The translations under genes and the position numbers were made by a program. From Brachybacterium sp. P6-10-X1 (GTDB taxonomy: Bacteria > Actinomycetota > Actinomycetes > Actinomycetales > Dermabacteraceae): a stretch of 64,000 nt of DNA. The notes below the pieces were generated by a model. It was given only the letters and a program-made list of their open reading frames with translations. It was not told where the DNA came from and ran no database searches. The stretch covers positions 4,321,604 through 4,385,603 of the forward strand of contig NZ_CP017297.1 of assembly GCF_001969445.1 (NCBI RefSeq). Direction: 5' to 3'. Within the stretch, counting starts at the first letter, position 1. The number at the start of each line of letters is the position of its first letter. This document shows, one piece after another, positions 34,079-43,244 of this stretch.

Positions 34079-34900
34079 ATGACCGCGCTGCGGGTCGCGA
34101 CGTACAACATCCACCACGGGGCCGACGGCCGGGATCGGGGGGATCTGCCGCGCACCGCCGCCGCGCTCGCCGCCCTGGACGCCGACGTCATCGGCGTCCA
34201 GGAGGTCGACGTCGGCTTCGGGACGAGGTCCGCGCACGAGGACCAGCCGGCACGGCTCGCCGAGCTGCTGGGGTACCAGGGATGCTTCGGTGCGACCCTC
34301 GACCGCCCCGCGTCGGCCGGCGGTGCTCGCGCGCGCTACGGCCTCGCGCTGCTGACCCGCGGCCAGATCCTCACCCACGAGATGCGGCTCCTGCCCGGCG
34401 ACCCGCGGCGACCGTCGGCCCACGAACCGCGCGGCCTGCTGAGCGTGCGCCTGCGCTCGCCGCAGGGCGCGGACCTGACCGTGCTGGTCACCCATCTGGA
34501 CCCCGCGCACCGGCACCACCGCGCCGCCCAGGTGCAGGCGATCCTCGACACCGCCGAGGCGTTGGAGGGTCCCCGGGTGCTGCTCGGCGACCTGAACACG
34601 GACCCTGCCGCCCCGGAGCTCGTCGCCCTCGCAACGGGCGGATGGCGGGAGGCCGCCGCGGAGCTCGTCGGCCCCCTTGCCGGTCGGCCCCTCGTGACGC
34701 GCCTCGTCGCGGCCCTGCCCGGCCGGCCGCTGCGGGCCACCTTCCCCTCCCGCCTGCCGCTGCGGCGCCTGGACTCCGTCTGGGTGCACGACGGGGCCCG
34801 GGTGGAGGCCCTCGAGGTGGGCCGCAGCCACGCCTCGGACCACCGGGGCGTGGTGGCGAGCATCCGCCTGCCGCAGAGCTCCTCTATCGTGGGGCCATGA
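34079..34900 (+). CDS. Endonuclease/exonuclease/phosphatase-fold protein
   Basis: 273 aa with the hallmark residues of the fold in order: YNIHHG with the first Asn, GVQEVD with the metal-binding Glu, THLDPAHR, GDLNTDP and the final SDHRGVVASI. Such enzymes cleave phosphodiesters in nucleic acids, lipids or inositols. The substrate cannot be inferred. No signal peptide is seen, so it is probably cytoplasmic. It follows dnaE by 4 nt and may be co-transcribed with it. Its stop overlaps the next ATG (ATGA). Confidence 0.88.
   Translation: MTALRVATYNIHHGADGRDRGDLPRTAAALAALDADVIGVQEVDVGFGTRSAHEDQPARLAELLGYQGCFGATLDRPASAGGARARYGLALLTRGQILTHEMRLLPGDPRRPSAHEPRGLLSVRLRSPQGADLTVLVTHLDPAHRHHRAAQVQAILDTAEALEGPRVLLGDLNTDPAAPELVALATGGWREAAAELVGPLAGRPLVTRLVAALPGRPLRATFPSRLPLRRLDSVWVHDGARVEALEVGRSHASDHRGVVASIRLPQSSSIVGP
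34885..34890 (+). promoter_or_regulatory. Leaderless-type -10 inside the preceding gene
   Basis: TATCGT ends 6 nt before the ATG at 34897, within the last codons of the upstream gene. Confidence 0.5.
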
Positions 34901-36108
34901 ACCCCCTCGAGCCCGCGACCTTCCTCCCCGAGCCGTGGCTGCGGACCGTCCGCGAACGTGCTGTGGTCCACGACCGGGACAACACCTTTCCCGCCGACGA
35001 CCTCGCCGACCTGCGCGAGCTGGGATACCTGCGTCTGCTGGTGCCCACCGAGTTCGGAGGGCTCGGCGCGAGCCTGCTGGAAGCCTCCCGGGTCCAGCGC
35101 CGCCTCGCCCAGGCCGCCCCCGCGACGGCGCTGGCGATGAACATGCATCTGGTGGTCACCGGCGCCGCCCTGCACGCCCATCGGCTCGGCGTGAGCGCCG
35201 TGTCCACGATCCTGGAGGATGCGGCGCGGGGCCACCTGTTCGCCTTCGGGATCTCCGAGGCCGGCAACGACGCCATGCTCTTCGACTCCTCGACCAGCGC
35301 GGAGGTCCTCGGCGGTGGTGGGTACCGGATGACCGGCACCAAGATCTTCACCTCCCTCGCCCCGGTCTGGGACCGCCTGGTGGTCCACGGGCGCGTCGCC
35401 GTGGCCAGCGAGACCGCCCCGCGACTGGTCTTCGGGGTGCTCGAGCGCAGCGACGAGGTCGAGACGCGCCATGACTGGGACACCCACGGCATGCGCGCCA
35501 CCCAGTCCTGCACCACCCGCCTGCACGGCGCCCGGATCGAGCCCGAGCGCGTCATCACCCAGACCCCCGTCGGGCCCAACACGGACCCCTTCGCGATGGG
35601 GGTCTTCGGCGCCTTCGAGCTGCTGATCGCCTCCGTCTACACCGGGATCGCCGAGCGGGCGATCGCCGTCGGTGCGGACATCGCCGCCACCCGTCGCAAT
35701 CTCACCAAGGGCATCGTCCACGCCGACGACCCCGACATCCGGTGGCGCCTGGCCGATGCCGCGATCGGCGTGGACGGCGTCGTGCTCCAGCTCGAGAAGG
35801 TGCTGGCGGACCTCGACGCGCTGGGGGCGGGGGAGACCGGCCCCGGGATCACCGATCACGGCCCGCGCTGGTACCTGCACTTCTCCGGCGTCAAGGCCCG
35901 CGCCACCGAGTCAGCGCTGCGTTCCGTGGACCAGGTGCTGCGGGCCAGCGGCGGGTCCCAGTTCTCCCGGCGCAGCGAGCTCGAACGGCTCTCGCGCGAT
36001 GTGCGCGCCGGGATGTACCACCCCTCCGACGAGGAATCCGTCCACGCCTCCTACGCCAAGGCGCTGCTCGGCGAGATCGGCGCGACCCGCCTGCCCGGGG
36101 ACTTCTGA
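34897..36108 (+). CDS. Acyl-CoA dehydrogenase-family flavoprotein
   Basis: 403 aa. The three-part acyl-CoA dehydrogenase fold is recognisable: helical N-terminus with LRELGYLRLLVPTEFGGLGA, a middle beta domain with FAFGISEAGNDA and TGTKIFTS, and a C-terminal helical domain ending SYAKALLGEIGATRLPGDF. FAD is expected. The substrate is unknown. Members of this family also act as FMNH2/FADH2-dependent monooxygenases (DszC type) or on isovaleryl-CoA, so the reaction is open. The ATG overlaps the upstream stop but has its own -10-like element. An MFS transporter follows 94 nt later, which may handle a related organic acid. Confidence 0.85.
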   Translation: MNPLEPATFLPEPWLRTVRERAVVHDRDNTFPADDLADLRELGYLRLLVPTEFGGLGASLLEASRVQRRLAQAAPATALAMNMHLVVTGAALHAHRLGVSAVSTILEDAARGHLFAFGISEAGNDAMLFDSSTSAEVLGGGGYRMTGTKIFTSLAPVWDRLVVHGRVAVASETAPRLVFGVLERSDEVETRHDWDTHGMRATQSCTTRLHGARIEPERVITQTPVGPNTDPFAMGVFGAFELLIASVYTGIAERAIAVGADIAATRRNLTKGIVHADDPDIRWRLADAAIGVDGVVLQLEKVLADLDALGAGETGPGITDHGPRWYLHFSGVKARATESALRSVDQVLRASGGSQFSRRSELERLSRDVRAGMYHPSDEESVHASYAKALLGEIGATRLPGDF

Positions 36109-36202
36109 GCGCAGCCGCGGGGACGAGCCGTGGATCAGAGGGCGTCTCACGATGCGTCCTCCACGTCCGTATGATGGGATCACGGGTCTAGGGTCGTCCC
36201 TC

Positions 36203-37600
36203 GTGAGCACTGCACCAGAGACGATCCCCGACGCCCCCGCGGCCTCGCCCGCCAACACCCGCGGCCGCGTCATCACGGCCTCGATGGTCGGCACGACGAT
36301 CGAGTTCTTCGATTTCTACGCCTACGCGACCGCGGCCTCGCTGGTCTTCCCGGCCCTGTTCTTCCCCGCTCAGACCCCGGCGAACCAGCTGCTGAGCTCC
36401 TTCGCCGTCTTCGGCGTGGCCTTCGTGGCCCGCCCGCTGGGCTCGCTGATCTTCGGCCACTTCGGCGACCGCGTCGGTCGCAAGACCACCCTCGTGGCGA
36501 GCCTGCTGGTCATGGGCATCGCCACGGTCCTGATCGGGGTCCTGCCCAGCGCCTCGACGCCGGGCTTCTCCGTCCTCGCGCCGGCGATCCTGGTGCTGCT
36601 GCGCTTCTGCCAGGGTGTGGGCCTGGGCGGCGAGTGGTCCGGGGCCGCACTGCTGGCCACCGAGAACGCCCCGCCCGGGAAGCGCGCCCTGTACGGCACC
36701 TTCCCGCAGCTGGGCGCCCCGCTCGGCTTCATCCTGTCCAACGTGATCTTCGTGGTGCTCAGCCTGCGGCTCACCCCGGAGCAGTTCGTCTCCTGGGGCT
36801 GGCGCGTGCCCTTCCTGCTCTCGGCGATCCTGGTCGCCGTCGGGCTGTGGGTGCGCTTGAAGCTCATGGAGTCCCCGGCCTTCCAGAAGGTCATCGACGA
36901 GGAGAGGGTCGCCGCGGTCCCGATCGCCCGCATCGTCCGCACCGCCTGGCGGCCGCTGATCCTCGCCACCCTCGCGATGGTCGCGACCTACGTGCTCTTC
37001 TACCTCATGACGGCCTTCCTGATGGTGGTCGGCACTCGACCGGCCGATGAGAACTCCGCGCGGGCCGCGGCCGAGGCCGCCGGGAACTCCTTCGATCCGG
37101 CCTCCTTCGTGCCGGGGCTCGGCTACGACCGTCCGCAGTTCCTGACCATGCTGATCATCGGCGTGGTGTTCTTCGGGATCTTCACCGTGGTCTCCGGCCC
37201 GCTCGCCGACCGCGTCGGGCGCCGGCCGCTGCTGCTGGTCGTCACCGTCGCGATCGCCGTGTTCGGGATGCTCATCGAACCGCTGATGAGCTCCGGCACC
37301 GTCGGGGTCATGGCCGCACTGATCGTCGGGTTCACCCTGATGGGGCTGACCTTCGGGCCGATGGCCGCGTTCCTGCCGGAGATGTTCCGGGCCGACGTCC
37401 GCTACACCGGCAGCGCCGTCAGCTACAACCTCGCCTCCGTGATCGGGGCCGCCCCCGCCCCGTACGCGCTGATCGCGCTGTGGCAGGCGCTCGGCGGCTC
37501 GCTGTGGCTGGTCGGTGCCTATCTCGCCCTCGCCGCGGGGATCACGCTGATGGCGCTGCTGGTGGGCACGGAGACCCGCGAGGTGGACTACCTGGCCTGA
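36203..37600 (+). CDS. MFS transporter, metabolite:H+ symporter type (ShiA/ProP-like)
   Basis: 465 aa with twelve predicted membrane segments. The family signatures are clear: TTIEFFDFYAYATAASLVFP at the first helix, GSLIFGHFGDRVGRKTT in the loop 2-3 motif, and RFCQGVGLGGEWSGAALLATE. Relatives import shikimate, proline/betaine, alpha-ketoglutarate or aromatic acids with protons. The substrate is not evident here. The GTG start at 36203 fits the family N-terminus. Possible -10 elements are TATGAT (36170-36175) and TAGGGT (36189-36194). It converges on pgi with only 33 nt between the stops and no obvious hairpin. Confidence 0.9.
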   Translation: MSTAPETIPDAPAASPANTRGRVITASMVGTTIEFFDFYAYATAASLVFPALFFPAQTPANQLLSSFAVFGVAFVARPLGSLIFGHFGDRVGRKTTLVASLLVMGIATVLIGVLPSASTPGFSVLAPAILVLLRFCQGVGLGGEWSGAALLATENAPPGKRALYGTFPQLGAPLGFILSNVIFVVLSLRLTPEQFVSWGWRVPFLLSAILVAVGLWVRLKLMESPAFQKVIDEERVAAVPIARIVRTAWRPLILATLAMVATYVLFYLMTAFLMVVGTRPADENSARAAAEAAGNSFDPASFVPGLGYDRPQFLTMLIIGVVFFGIFTVVSGPLADRVGRRPLLLVVTVAIAVFGMLIEPLMSSGTVGVMAALIVGFTLMGLTFGPMAAFLPEMFRADVRYTGSAVSYNLASVIGAAPAPYALIALWQALGGSLWLVGAYLALAAGITLMALLVGTETREVDYLA

Positions 37601-37633
37601 GCATCCGCCCCGCGGCCCGCTCCCCGGTCTCGA

Positions 37634-39328
37634 TCAGCGCTGCCGGTGCTCGCGGTAGTAGCGGATCAGCGCAGCGGTCGAGGCGTCCTCGGCGGCGATC
37701 GCGGACTCCTCGCCCGCGACGGCGCCCGCGAGGTCCTTCGCGAGCTGCTTGCCCAGCTCCACGCCCCACTGGTCGAAGGAGTTGATGCCCCACACCACGC
37801 CCTGGACGAAGGTGATGTGCTCGTACAGCGCGATCAGCTGGCCCAGCACCGAGGGCGTGAGCTTCGGGGCCATGATCGAGGTGGTGGGGCGGTCTCCGGA
37901 GAACGCGCGGGCCGCGACCAGATCGCCCTCGGTGCCCTCGGCGCGCACCTCCTCGGCGGTCTTGCCGAAGGCCAGCGCCTTGGTCTGGGCGAAGAAGTTC
38001 GCCAGGAACAGCTCGTGGACGTCCTGCTCGCCGTCGGCGAGGGCATGGTTCGGGGTGGCGAAGGCGATGAAGTCCGCCGGGATGATCCGGGTGCCCTGGT
38101 GGATCAGCTGGTAGAAGGCGTGCTGGCCGTTGGTTCCGGGCTCGCCCCAGAACACCTCACCGGTGTCGGTGGCGGCGAGCGACCCGTCCCAGCGCACCGC
38201 CTTGCCGTTGGACTCCATGGTCAGCTGCTGGAGGTAGGCGGGGAAGCGGTGGAGGTACTGGGAGTAGGGGAGCACGGCGTGGGTCTCCGCCTCCAGGAAG
38301 TTCACGTTCCACACGTTCAGCAGCCCCATCAGCAGGGGCACGTTCTGCTCGGCGGGAGCGGTGGCGAAGTGCTCGTCCATCGCGTGGAAGCCGGCCAGCA
38401 GCTCCTCGAAGGCGTCCGGTCCCAGCACGGTGGCCAGCACGGTGCCGATCGCGGAGTCGACGGAGTACCGGCCGCCCACCCAGTCCCAGAAGCCGAAGGC
38501 GTTGTCGGGGTCGATGCCGAAGTCCGCCACCTTGTCCAGCGCGGTCGAGACGGCCACGAAATGCTTGGCGACGGCCTCCTTCTCCTGCTCCGGCGTCAGT
38601 GCCGCGTTCTCCCGCAGTCCCTGCAGCATCCATTCGCGCACCAGGCGCGCGTTGGTGAGGGTCTCCAGCGTCGTGAAGGTCTTCGAGGCGACGATCACCA
38701 GCGTGGTCTCGGGGTCGAGGTCCTTGGTGGACTCGTAGGCGTCGGTGGGATCGATGTTCGAGACGAAGCGGGCCGACAGGCCCTCCTGGGCCCACGGCTT
38801 CAGCGCCTCGTGGACCATCACGGGACCGAGGTCGGAGCCGCCGATGCCGATGTTCACGATGGTCTCGATCCGTCGGCCGGTCATGCCGGTCCACTCCCCG
38901 GAACGCACCGTGTCGGCGAAGGCGTACACGCGCCGGAGGGTCTCCTGGACGTCGGCGTCGATCTGCTGGCCGTCCACCTCGAGGGCGGGGGAGGCGCCGG
39001 CGGGCCGACGCAGCGCGGTGTGGAGGACGGCGCGGTCCTCGGTGGTGTTGATGTGGGCGCCGGCGAACATCGCATCGCGGCGCTCCCCGACCCCGACCTC
39101 GCGGGCGAGCTGCTGCAGCAGCTCCATGGTCTCGGCGGTCACGAGATTCTTCGAGAGGTCGACGTGGAGGTCCGCGGCGGTGTGGCTGAAGCGCTCGGCG
39201 CGCTGCGGATCCGCGGAGAACCACTCGCGCAGCGAGGTGCTCTGCTCGAGGTGATGCGCCTCGAGCGCTGACCAGGCGTCGGTGGTCGTCGGGTCGACGG
39301 GGGCGGCAGGGGAGATCGGAGCAGTCAT
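37634..39328 (-). CDS. pgi: Glucose-6-phosphate isomerase
   Basis: 564 aa. PGI signatures are present: [39 protein letters not shown] and the C-terminal [17 protein letters not shown]. It interconverts glucose 6-phosphate and fructose 6-phosphate. Length and sequence fit the classical bacterial enzyme. The minus-strand ATG at 39328 has no ribosome site. CACAAT ends 6 nt upstream, so it may be leaderless. It diverges from the oligopeptide ABC operon. Confidence 0.97.
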   Translation of the reverse strand: MTAPISPAAPVDPTTTDAWSALEAHHLEQSTSLREWFSADPQRAERFSHTAADLHVDLSKNLVTAETMELLQQLAREVGVGERRDAMFAGAHINTTEDRAVLHTALRRPAGASPALEVDGQQIDADVQETLRRVYAFADTVRSGEWTGMTGRRIETIVNIGIGGSDLGPVMVHEALKPWAQEGLSARFVSNIDPTDAYESTKDLDPETTLVIVASKTFTTLETLTNARLVREWMLQGLRENAALTPEQEKEAVAKHFVAVSTALDKVADFGIDPDNAFGFWDWVGGRYSVDSAIGTVLATVLGPDAFEELLAGFHAMDEHFATAPAEQNVPLLMGLLNVWNVNFLEAETHAVLPYSQYLHRFPAYLQQLTMESNGKAVRWDGSLAATDTGEVFWGEPGTNGQHAFYQLIHQGTRIIPADFIAFATPNHALADGEQDVHELFLANFFAQTKALAFGKTAEEVRAEGTEGDLVAARAFSGDRPTTSIMAPKLTPSVLGQLIALYEHITFVQGVVWGINSFDQWGVELGKQLAKDLAGAVAGEESAIAAEDASTAALIRYYREHRQR

Positions 39329-39334
39329 ACGGCC

Positions 39335-39340
39335 ATTGTG
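39335..39340 (-). promoter_or_regulatory. Possible leaderless -10 of pgi
   Basis: CACAAT on the minus strand ends 6 nt before the ATG. The first base deviates from TANNNT, so the match is weaker. Confidence 0.4.
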
Positions 39341-39442
39341 GCCCTCCGGGAGCACGTCGGCCACTCGGTCCGCCGAGCTCTGGTGATCGAAACGTGACCC
39401 GGTGGAGCGCGTCCTGAGCGACCGGACGGTGCAGACTGGCCC

Positions 39443-39473
39443 TACGATCATGGCGCACCCGCAATCCGGGTGC
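39443..39473 (+). promoter_or_regulatory. Promoter and start-site hairpin of the oligopeptide ABC operon
   Basis: TACGAT (39443-39448) is a likely -10. GCACCCG (39455-39461) and CGGGTGC (39467-39473) form a 7-bp hairpin right at the predicted mRNA start, and GCACCC recurs at 39482-39487. It could be an operator or a 5'-end stabiliser. Confidence 0.45.
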
Positions 39474-39500
39474 CCTTTATTGCACCCACAGGAGAACCCC

Positions 39501-41159
39501 ATGGCGATTTCGCGACGATCAATGATGCTCGGCTCCGCGGCAGGCGGCGTCTCCGCACTGGCACTTGCTGCGTGCGGCAACGGCGGCGAGGACGGAGGCA
39601 GCGGCGGCGGCAGCGACGGAGGCGGCGAGGGCGGCAACCCGATCCTGGCCAACGGGACCGAGCCGCAGAACCCTCTGATCCCGACCAACACCAATGAGGT
39701 CGGCGGCGGACGCATCGTCCAGAACGTCTTCGCGGGCCTGGTCTCCTACGATGCCGAGGGCACCCAGAGCAACGAGGTCGCGGCGTCCATCGAGACGGAG
39801 GACAGCCAGACCTACACGATCACCCTCAACGAGGGGTGGACCTTCTCGGACGGCACCGACGTGACCGCGCAGAGCTTCGTCGACGCGTGGAACTACGGTG
39901 CCAACGCCTCCAACGCTCAGCTGTCCGGGTACTTCTTCGAGCCCATCGAGGGCTACGAGGATCTGCAGGGCGAGGACGTCGCCGCCGATGCGACGCTGAC
40001 CGGCCTGACGGCGGAGGACGACCTCACGCTCGTCGTCAAGCTGGTCTCTCCGCAGGCCGACTTCCCGATCCGGCTGGGCTACGCCGCCTTCTCGCCCTTG
40101 CCGAAGGCCTTCTTCGACGACCCGGAGGGCTTCGGGGAGAAGCCGATCGGCAACGGCCCGTACACGCTGACCTCCTGGGAGCACGAGGTCTCCGCCGAGC
40201 TCGCGGTGAACCCGGACTACGCCGGCAACCGCAAGCCCGCCAACGAGGGAGTGCGCTTCACCTTCTACCAGGACTTCGAGACCGCGTACAACGATCTGCT
40301 CTCCGCGGGCGTCGACGTCATCGACAACATCCCGGCCAGCGCGCTGACCACCTTCGAGGACGAGCTCGGAGACCGCGCCATCAACCAGCCGGCCGCGGTC
40401 TTCCAGTCCTTCACCATCCACATGGAGGACCCGAACTTCAGCGGTGAGGCGGGCAGCCTGCGTCGCCAGGCGCTGTCGCTGGCGATCGATCGCCAGACGA
40501 TCTGCGACGCCATCTTCCAGGGCACCTCGTCCCCGGCCACGGACTTCTCCAGCCCCGTGGTCAACGGCTACTCGGACTCCATCCCGGGCAGCGAGGTCCT
40601 CCAGTTCGATCCGGAGAAGGCCAAGCAGCTCTGGGACGAGGCCGAAGGGATCCAGCCCTTCGAAGGGCCGTTCACCCTCGCCTACAACGCCGACGGCGAC
40701 CACGCCGCCTGGGTCGACGCCGTCACCAACCAGCTGCTGAACAACCTCGGCATCGAGGCCAGCGGCAAGTCGTACCCGACCTTCGCGGCGCTGCGCGACG
40801 AGGTCCTGAACCGCACGATCACCGGTGCCTTCCGCTCCGGCTGGCAGGCGGACTATCCCTCCGTGTTCAACTTCCTCGGCCCGCTGTACGGCTCGGCCGC
40901 GGCAGAGGGGCGCGGCTCCAACGACGGCGACTACATGAACGACGAGTTCGACCAGCTGTTGGCCGAGGGCCTCGCGGCCACCGACGAGGAGACCGCCTTC
41001 GCGAAGGCGCAGGCGGCCGAGGAGCTGCTGTTCCGCGACCTCCCGGCGATCCCGCTGTGGAACGACAACGTCACCGGCGGCTCCGCGGAGACCGTGGAGA
41101 ACGTCACCTTCGGCTGGGACAGCCAGCCGCAGTACCACGAGATCACCAAGACGGCCTGA
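39501..41159 (+). CDS. Oligopeptide ABC transporter substrate-binding lipoprotein
   Basis: 552 aa. The signal peptide has a twin-arginine (SRRSMMLG) and a lipobox Leu22-Ala-Ala-Cys25, so it may be exported folded by Tat and anchored by a lipid at Cys25. A Gly/Asp/Glu-rich linker follows. The body belongs to the dipeptide/oligopeptide-binding family 5 (DppA/OppA), with the long two-lobe layout and ending [15 protein letters not shown]. The ATG at 39501 follows CAGGAG. It is the first gene of a four-gene import system. A strong hairpin after its stop probably lowers read-through, so that more binding protein than membrane parts is made. Substrate range is unknown. Confidence 0.93.
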   Translation: MAISRRSMMLGSAAGGVSALALAACGNGGEDGGSGGGSDGGGEGGNPILANGTEPQNPLIPTNTNEVGGGRIVQNVFAGLVSYDAEGTQSNEVAASIETEDSQTYTITLNEGWTFSDGTDVTAQSFVDAWNYGANASNAQLSGYFFEPIEGYEDLQGEDVAADATLTGLTAEDDLTLVVKLVSPQADFPIRLGYAAFSPLPKAFFDDPEGFGEKPIGNGPYTLTSWEHEVSAELAVNPDYAGNRKPANEGVRFTFYQDFETAYNDLLSAGVDVIDNIPASALTTFEDELGDRAINQPAAVFQSFTIHMEDPNFSGEAGSLRRQALSLAIDRQTICDAIFQGTSSPATDFSSPVVNGYSDSIPGSEVLQFDPEKAKQLWDEAEGIQPFEGPFTLAYNADGDHAAWVDAVTNQLLNNLGIEASGKSYPTFAALRDEVLNRTITGAFRSGWQADYPSVFNFLGPLYGSAAAEGRGSNDGDYMNDEFDQLLAEGLAATDEETAFAKAQAAEELLFRDLPAIPLWNDNVTGGSAETVENVTFGWDSQPQYHEITKTA

Positions 41160-41178
41160 CCAGGACGTCCTACCTCGC

Positions 41179-41217
41179 CGGAGCGGGGGTGCGGTGCGAC
41201 ACCGCGCCCCCGCTCCG
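41179..41217 (+). terminator. Strong hairpin after the binding-protein gene
   Basis: An 18-bp stem (41179-41196 with 41200-41217, one G-T pair) and a CGA loop. It stands between the binding-protein gene and the permease genes and probably works as a partial terminator or mRNA stabiliser. Confidence 0.75.
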
Positions 41218-41353
41218 TGCCGGGACCGCCCGGGACGCCCCGGAGTCTGAGAGCGCCGTGCGCGCTCCTCCGCACTAGGGTGGCCCGGATTACCCCGCGC
41301 GCCGCACGGCACTGCCCGTCCCGGCGCGCCCGAACCACGCAAAGGTGCAACGC

Positions 41354-42289
41354 ATGGCCTGGTATGTCATCCGGCGCGTGCTGCAGATGATCCCCGTCTT
41401 CTTCGGCGCGACGTTCCTGGTGTACTTCCTGGTGTTCTCGATGCCCGGAGACCCCATCGCGGCGCTCGGCGGCAACAAGCCGCTCTCGCCCGCGGTGCAG
41501 GACCGTCTCCGCGCGGAGTACAACCTCGACGAACCCCTCCTCACCCAGTACTTCCTCTACCTGCAGGGGCTGATCCAGGGCGACTTCGGCACGACCTTCG
41601 CGGGTCGGCCCGTCATCGACGACATCCGCAGCGCCTTCCCGGTGACCGCGCGGCTCGCCGTCATCGCGATCGTCTTCGAAGCCGTCCTGGGGATCCTCGG
41701 CGGCGTCGTCTCCGGGCTGCGCAAGGGCACCTGGATCGATTCGACCCTGCTGGTCACCTCCATCCTGGTGATCGCCGTCCCGACCTTCGTGATCGGCTTC
41801 GTCGCCCAGTTCGTCTTCGGCGTGAAGCTGGGATGGGTGACGATCAACGTCGGGGCGAACGTCAGCTGGGGGACGCTGCTGCTGCCCGGCATGGTGCTGG
41901 GCGCGGTCAGCTTCGCCTACGTGCTGCGGCTGACACGCACCCAGATCACCGAGACGATGACCGCGGACCACGTCCGCACGGCCACGGCCAAGGGCCTGTC
42001 CCGTCCGCGCGTCATCAACGTCCACATCCTGCGCAACTCGCTGATCCCCGTCGTCACCTTCCTCGGCGTCGACCTGGGACAGCTGATGGGCGGAGCGATC
42101 GTGACGGAGGGGATCTTCAACATCCCCGGGCTCGGCTTCCACCTCTTCGACGCGATCCAGCGCGGCGAGAGCACGAAGATGGTCTCGATGGTGACGCTGC
42201 TGGTCATCATCTTCATCGTCTCGAACCTGATCATCGATCTGCTGTACGCACTTCTCGACCCGAGGATCCGCTATGACGCACGCACGTGA
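41354..42289 (+). CDS. Oligopeptide ABC transporter permease (DppB type)
   Basis: 311 aa. It opens with the DppB motif YVIRRVLQMIPVFFGATFLVYFL, has six membrane segments and the EAA-loop region around ATAKGLSRPRVINVHILRN. It forms half of the membrane channel with the next gene product. The ATG has AAAGGTG upstream. A GTG 9 nt earlier is less likely. Its end overlaps the next gene by 17 nt. Confidence 0.93.
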   Translation: MAWYVIRRVLQMIPVFFGATFLVYFLVFSMPGDPIAALGGNKPLSPAVQDRLRAEYNLDEPLLTQYFLYLQGLIQGDFGTTFAGRPVIDDIRSAFPVTARLAVIAIVFEAVLGILGGVVSGLRKGTWIDSTLLVTSILVIAVPTFVIGFVAQFVFGVKLGWVTINVGANVSWGTLLLPGMVLGAVSFAYVLRLTRTQITETMTADHVRTATAKGLSRPRVINVHILRNSLIPVVTFLGVDLGQLMGGAIVTEGIFNIPGLGFHLFDAIQRGESTKMVSMVTLLVIIFIVSNLIIDLLYALLDPRIRYDART

Positions 42290-43244
42290 CACCAGCGGCG
42301 CCACGGTGCGCCGCGGCCAGGAGCATTTCGTCGCTCCGGTCGACGAGACCCCGCTCCTCGCGGTCGACACCCTCAACACCGACGTCAAGCCCCGCTCCCT
42401 CTGGTCGCAGGCCTGGCGCGATCTGCGGCGCAACCCGATGTTCATCGTCTCGGCGGTCCTCATCGCCCTGGTGGTGACCGTCGCCGTCTTCCCCCGCCTG
42501 TTCACCGACCTGGACCCCTATTCCCAGGGCGCCTGCAACCTGGCCGACAACTACGGCGGACCGGAGCCCGGCCATCCCTTCGGGTTCGACCGGCAGGGCT
42601 GCGACGTGTACTCCCGCGTCATCTTCGGTGCGCGTCCCTCGGTCATCGTCGGCGTCGTCACCACCATCGGCGTCTTCGTCGTGGGCGGTCTGATCGGGTC
42701 CGTGGCCGGCTGGTTCGGTGGGTGGATCGACGCGATCCTCTCCCGCCTGACGGACATCTTCTTCGCCATCCCGCTGATCCTGGCCGCGATCGTCGTCGGC
42801 CAGGTCTTCGAGCTCAACGCCATCACACTGTCGCTGATCCTGGTCGCCTTCGGCTGGACCGCGATCGCCCGCATCGCCCGCGGCAGTGTCATGAGCGTGA
42901 TGAACTCCGAGTTCATCACCGCCTCCAAGGCGCTGGGAGCCACCTCCGCCCAGAACCTGTTCCGCCACGTCGTGCCCAACGCGATCGCACCCGTGATCGT
43001 CACCGCGATGGTCAACCTCGGCGTCTACATCGTCCTCGAGGCGACCCTGTCGTTCCTGGGGGTCGGTCTCCCGGCCTCCACGATCTCGTGGGGCACGGAC
43101 ATCTCCACCGCGCAGGGCGCGCTGAGGGTGCGTCCCGAACTGCTGTTCTACCCCTCCGGAGCACTCGCCATCACGATCCTCAGCTTCATCATGCTGGGAG
43201 ACGCCGTGCGCGATGCCCTCGACCCGAAGACGAAGAAGCGATGA
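42273..43244 (+). CDS. Oligopeptide ABC transporter permease (DppC type)
   Basis: 323 aa. A cytoplasmic N-terminus of about 57 residues precedes the DppC pattern RDLRRNPMFIVSAVLIALV. The conserved periplasmic HPFGFDRQGCDVYSRVIFGAR segment and the EAA loop ASKALGATSAQNLFRHVVPN are present, with six membrane segments. It pairs with the DppB-type permease. Start overlaps the previous gene by 17 nt, and the stop overlaps the fused ATPase gene by 4 nt. Confidence 0.93.
   Translation: MTHARDTSGATVRRGQEHFVAPVDETPLLAVDTLNTDVKPRSLWSQAWRDLRRNPMFIVSAVLIALVVTVAVFPRLFTDLDPYSQGACNLADNYGGPEPGHPFGFDRQGCDVYSRVIFGARPSVIVGVVTTIGVFVVGGLIGSVAGWFGGWIDAILSRLTDIFFAIPLILAAIVVGQVFELNAITLSLILVAFGWTAIARIARGSVMSVMNSEFITASKALGATSAQNLFRHVVPNAIAPVIVTAMVNLGVYIVLEATLSFLGVGLPASTISWGTDISTAQGALRVRPELLFYPSGALAITILSFIMLGDAVRDALDPKTKKR

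Noticed and set aside
29467..34191. A 1574-codon open frame on the minus strand opposite dnaE
   Set aside because: It is antisense to dnaE, its neighbours and a hypothetical gene, has no family motifs and a composition rich in Val, Gly, Asp, Leu and His, as expected from the opposite strand of high-GC codons.
37601..37633. Terminator between the MFS gene and pgi
   Set aside because: The 33-bp gap has no stem of useful length.
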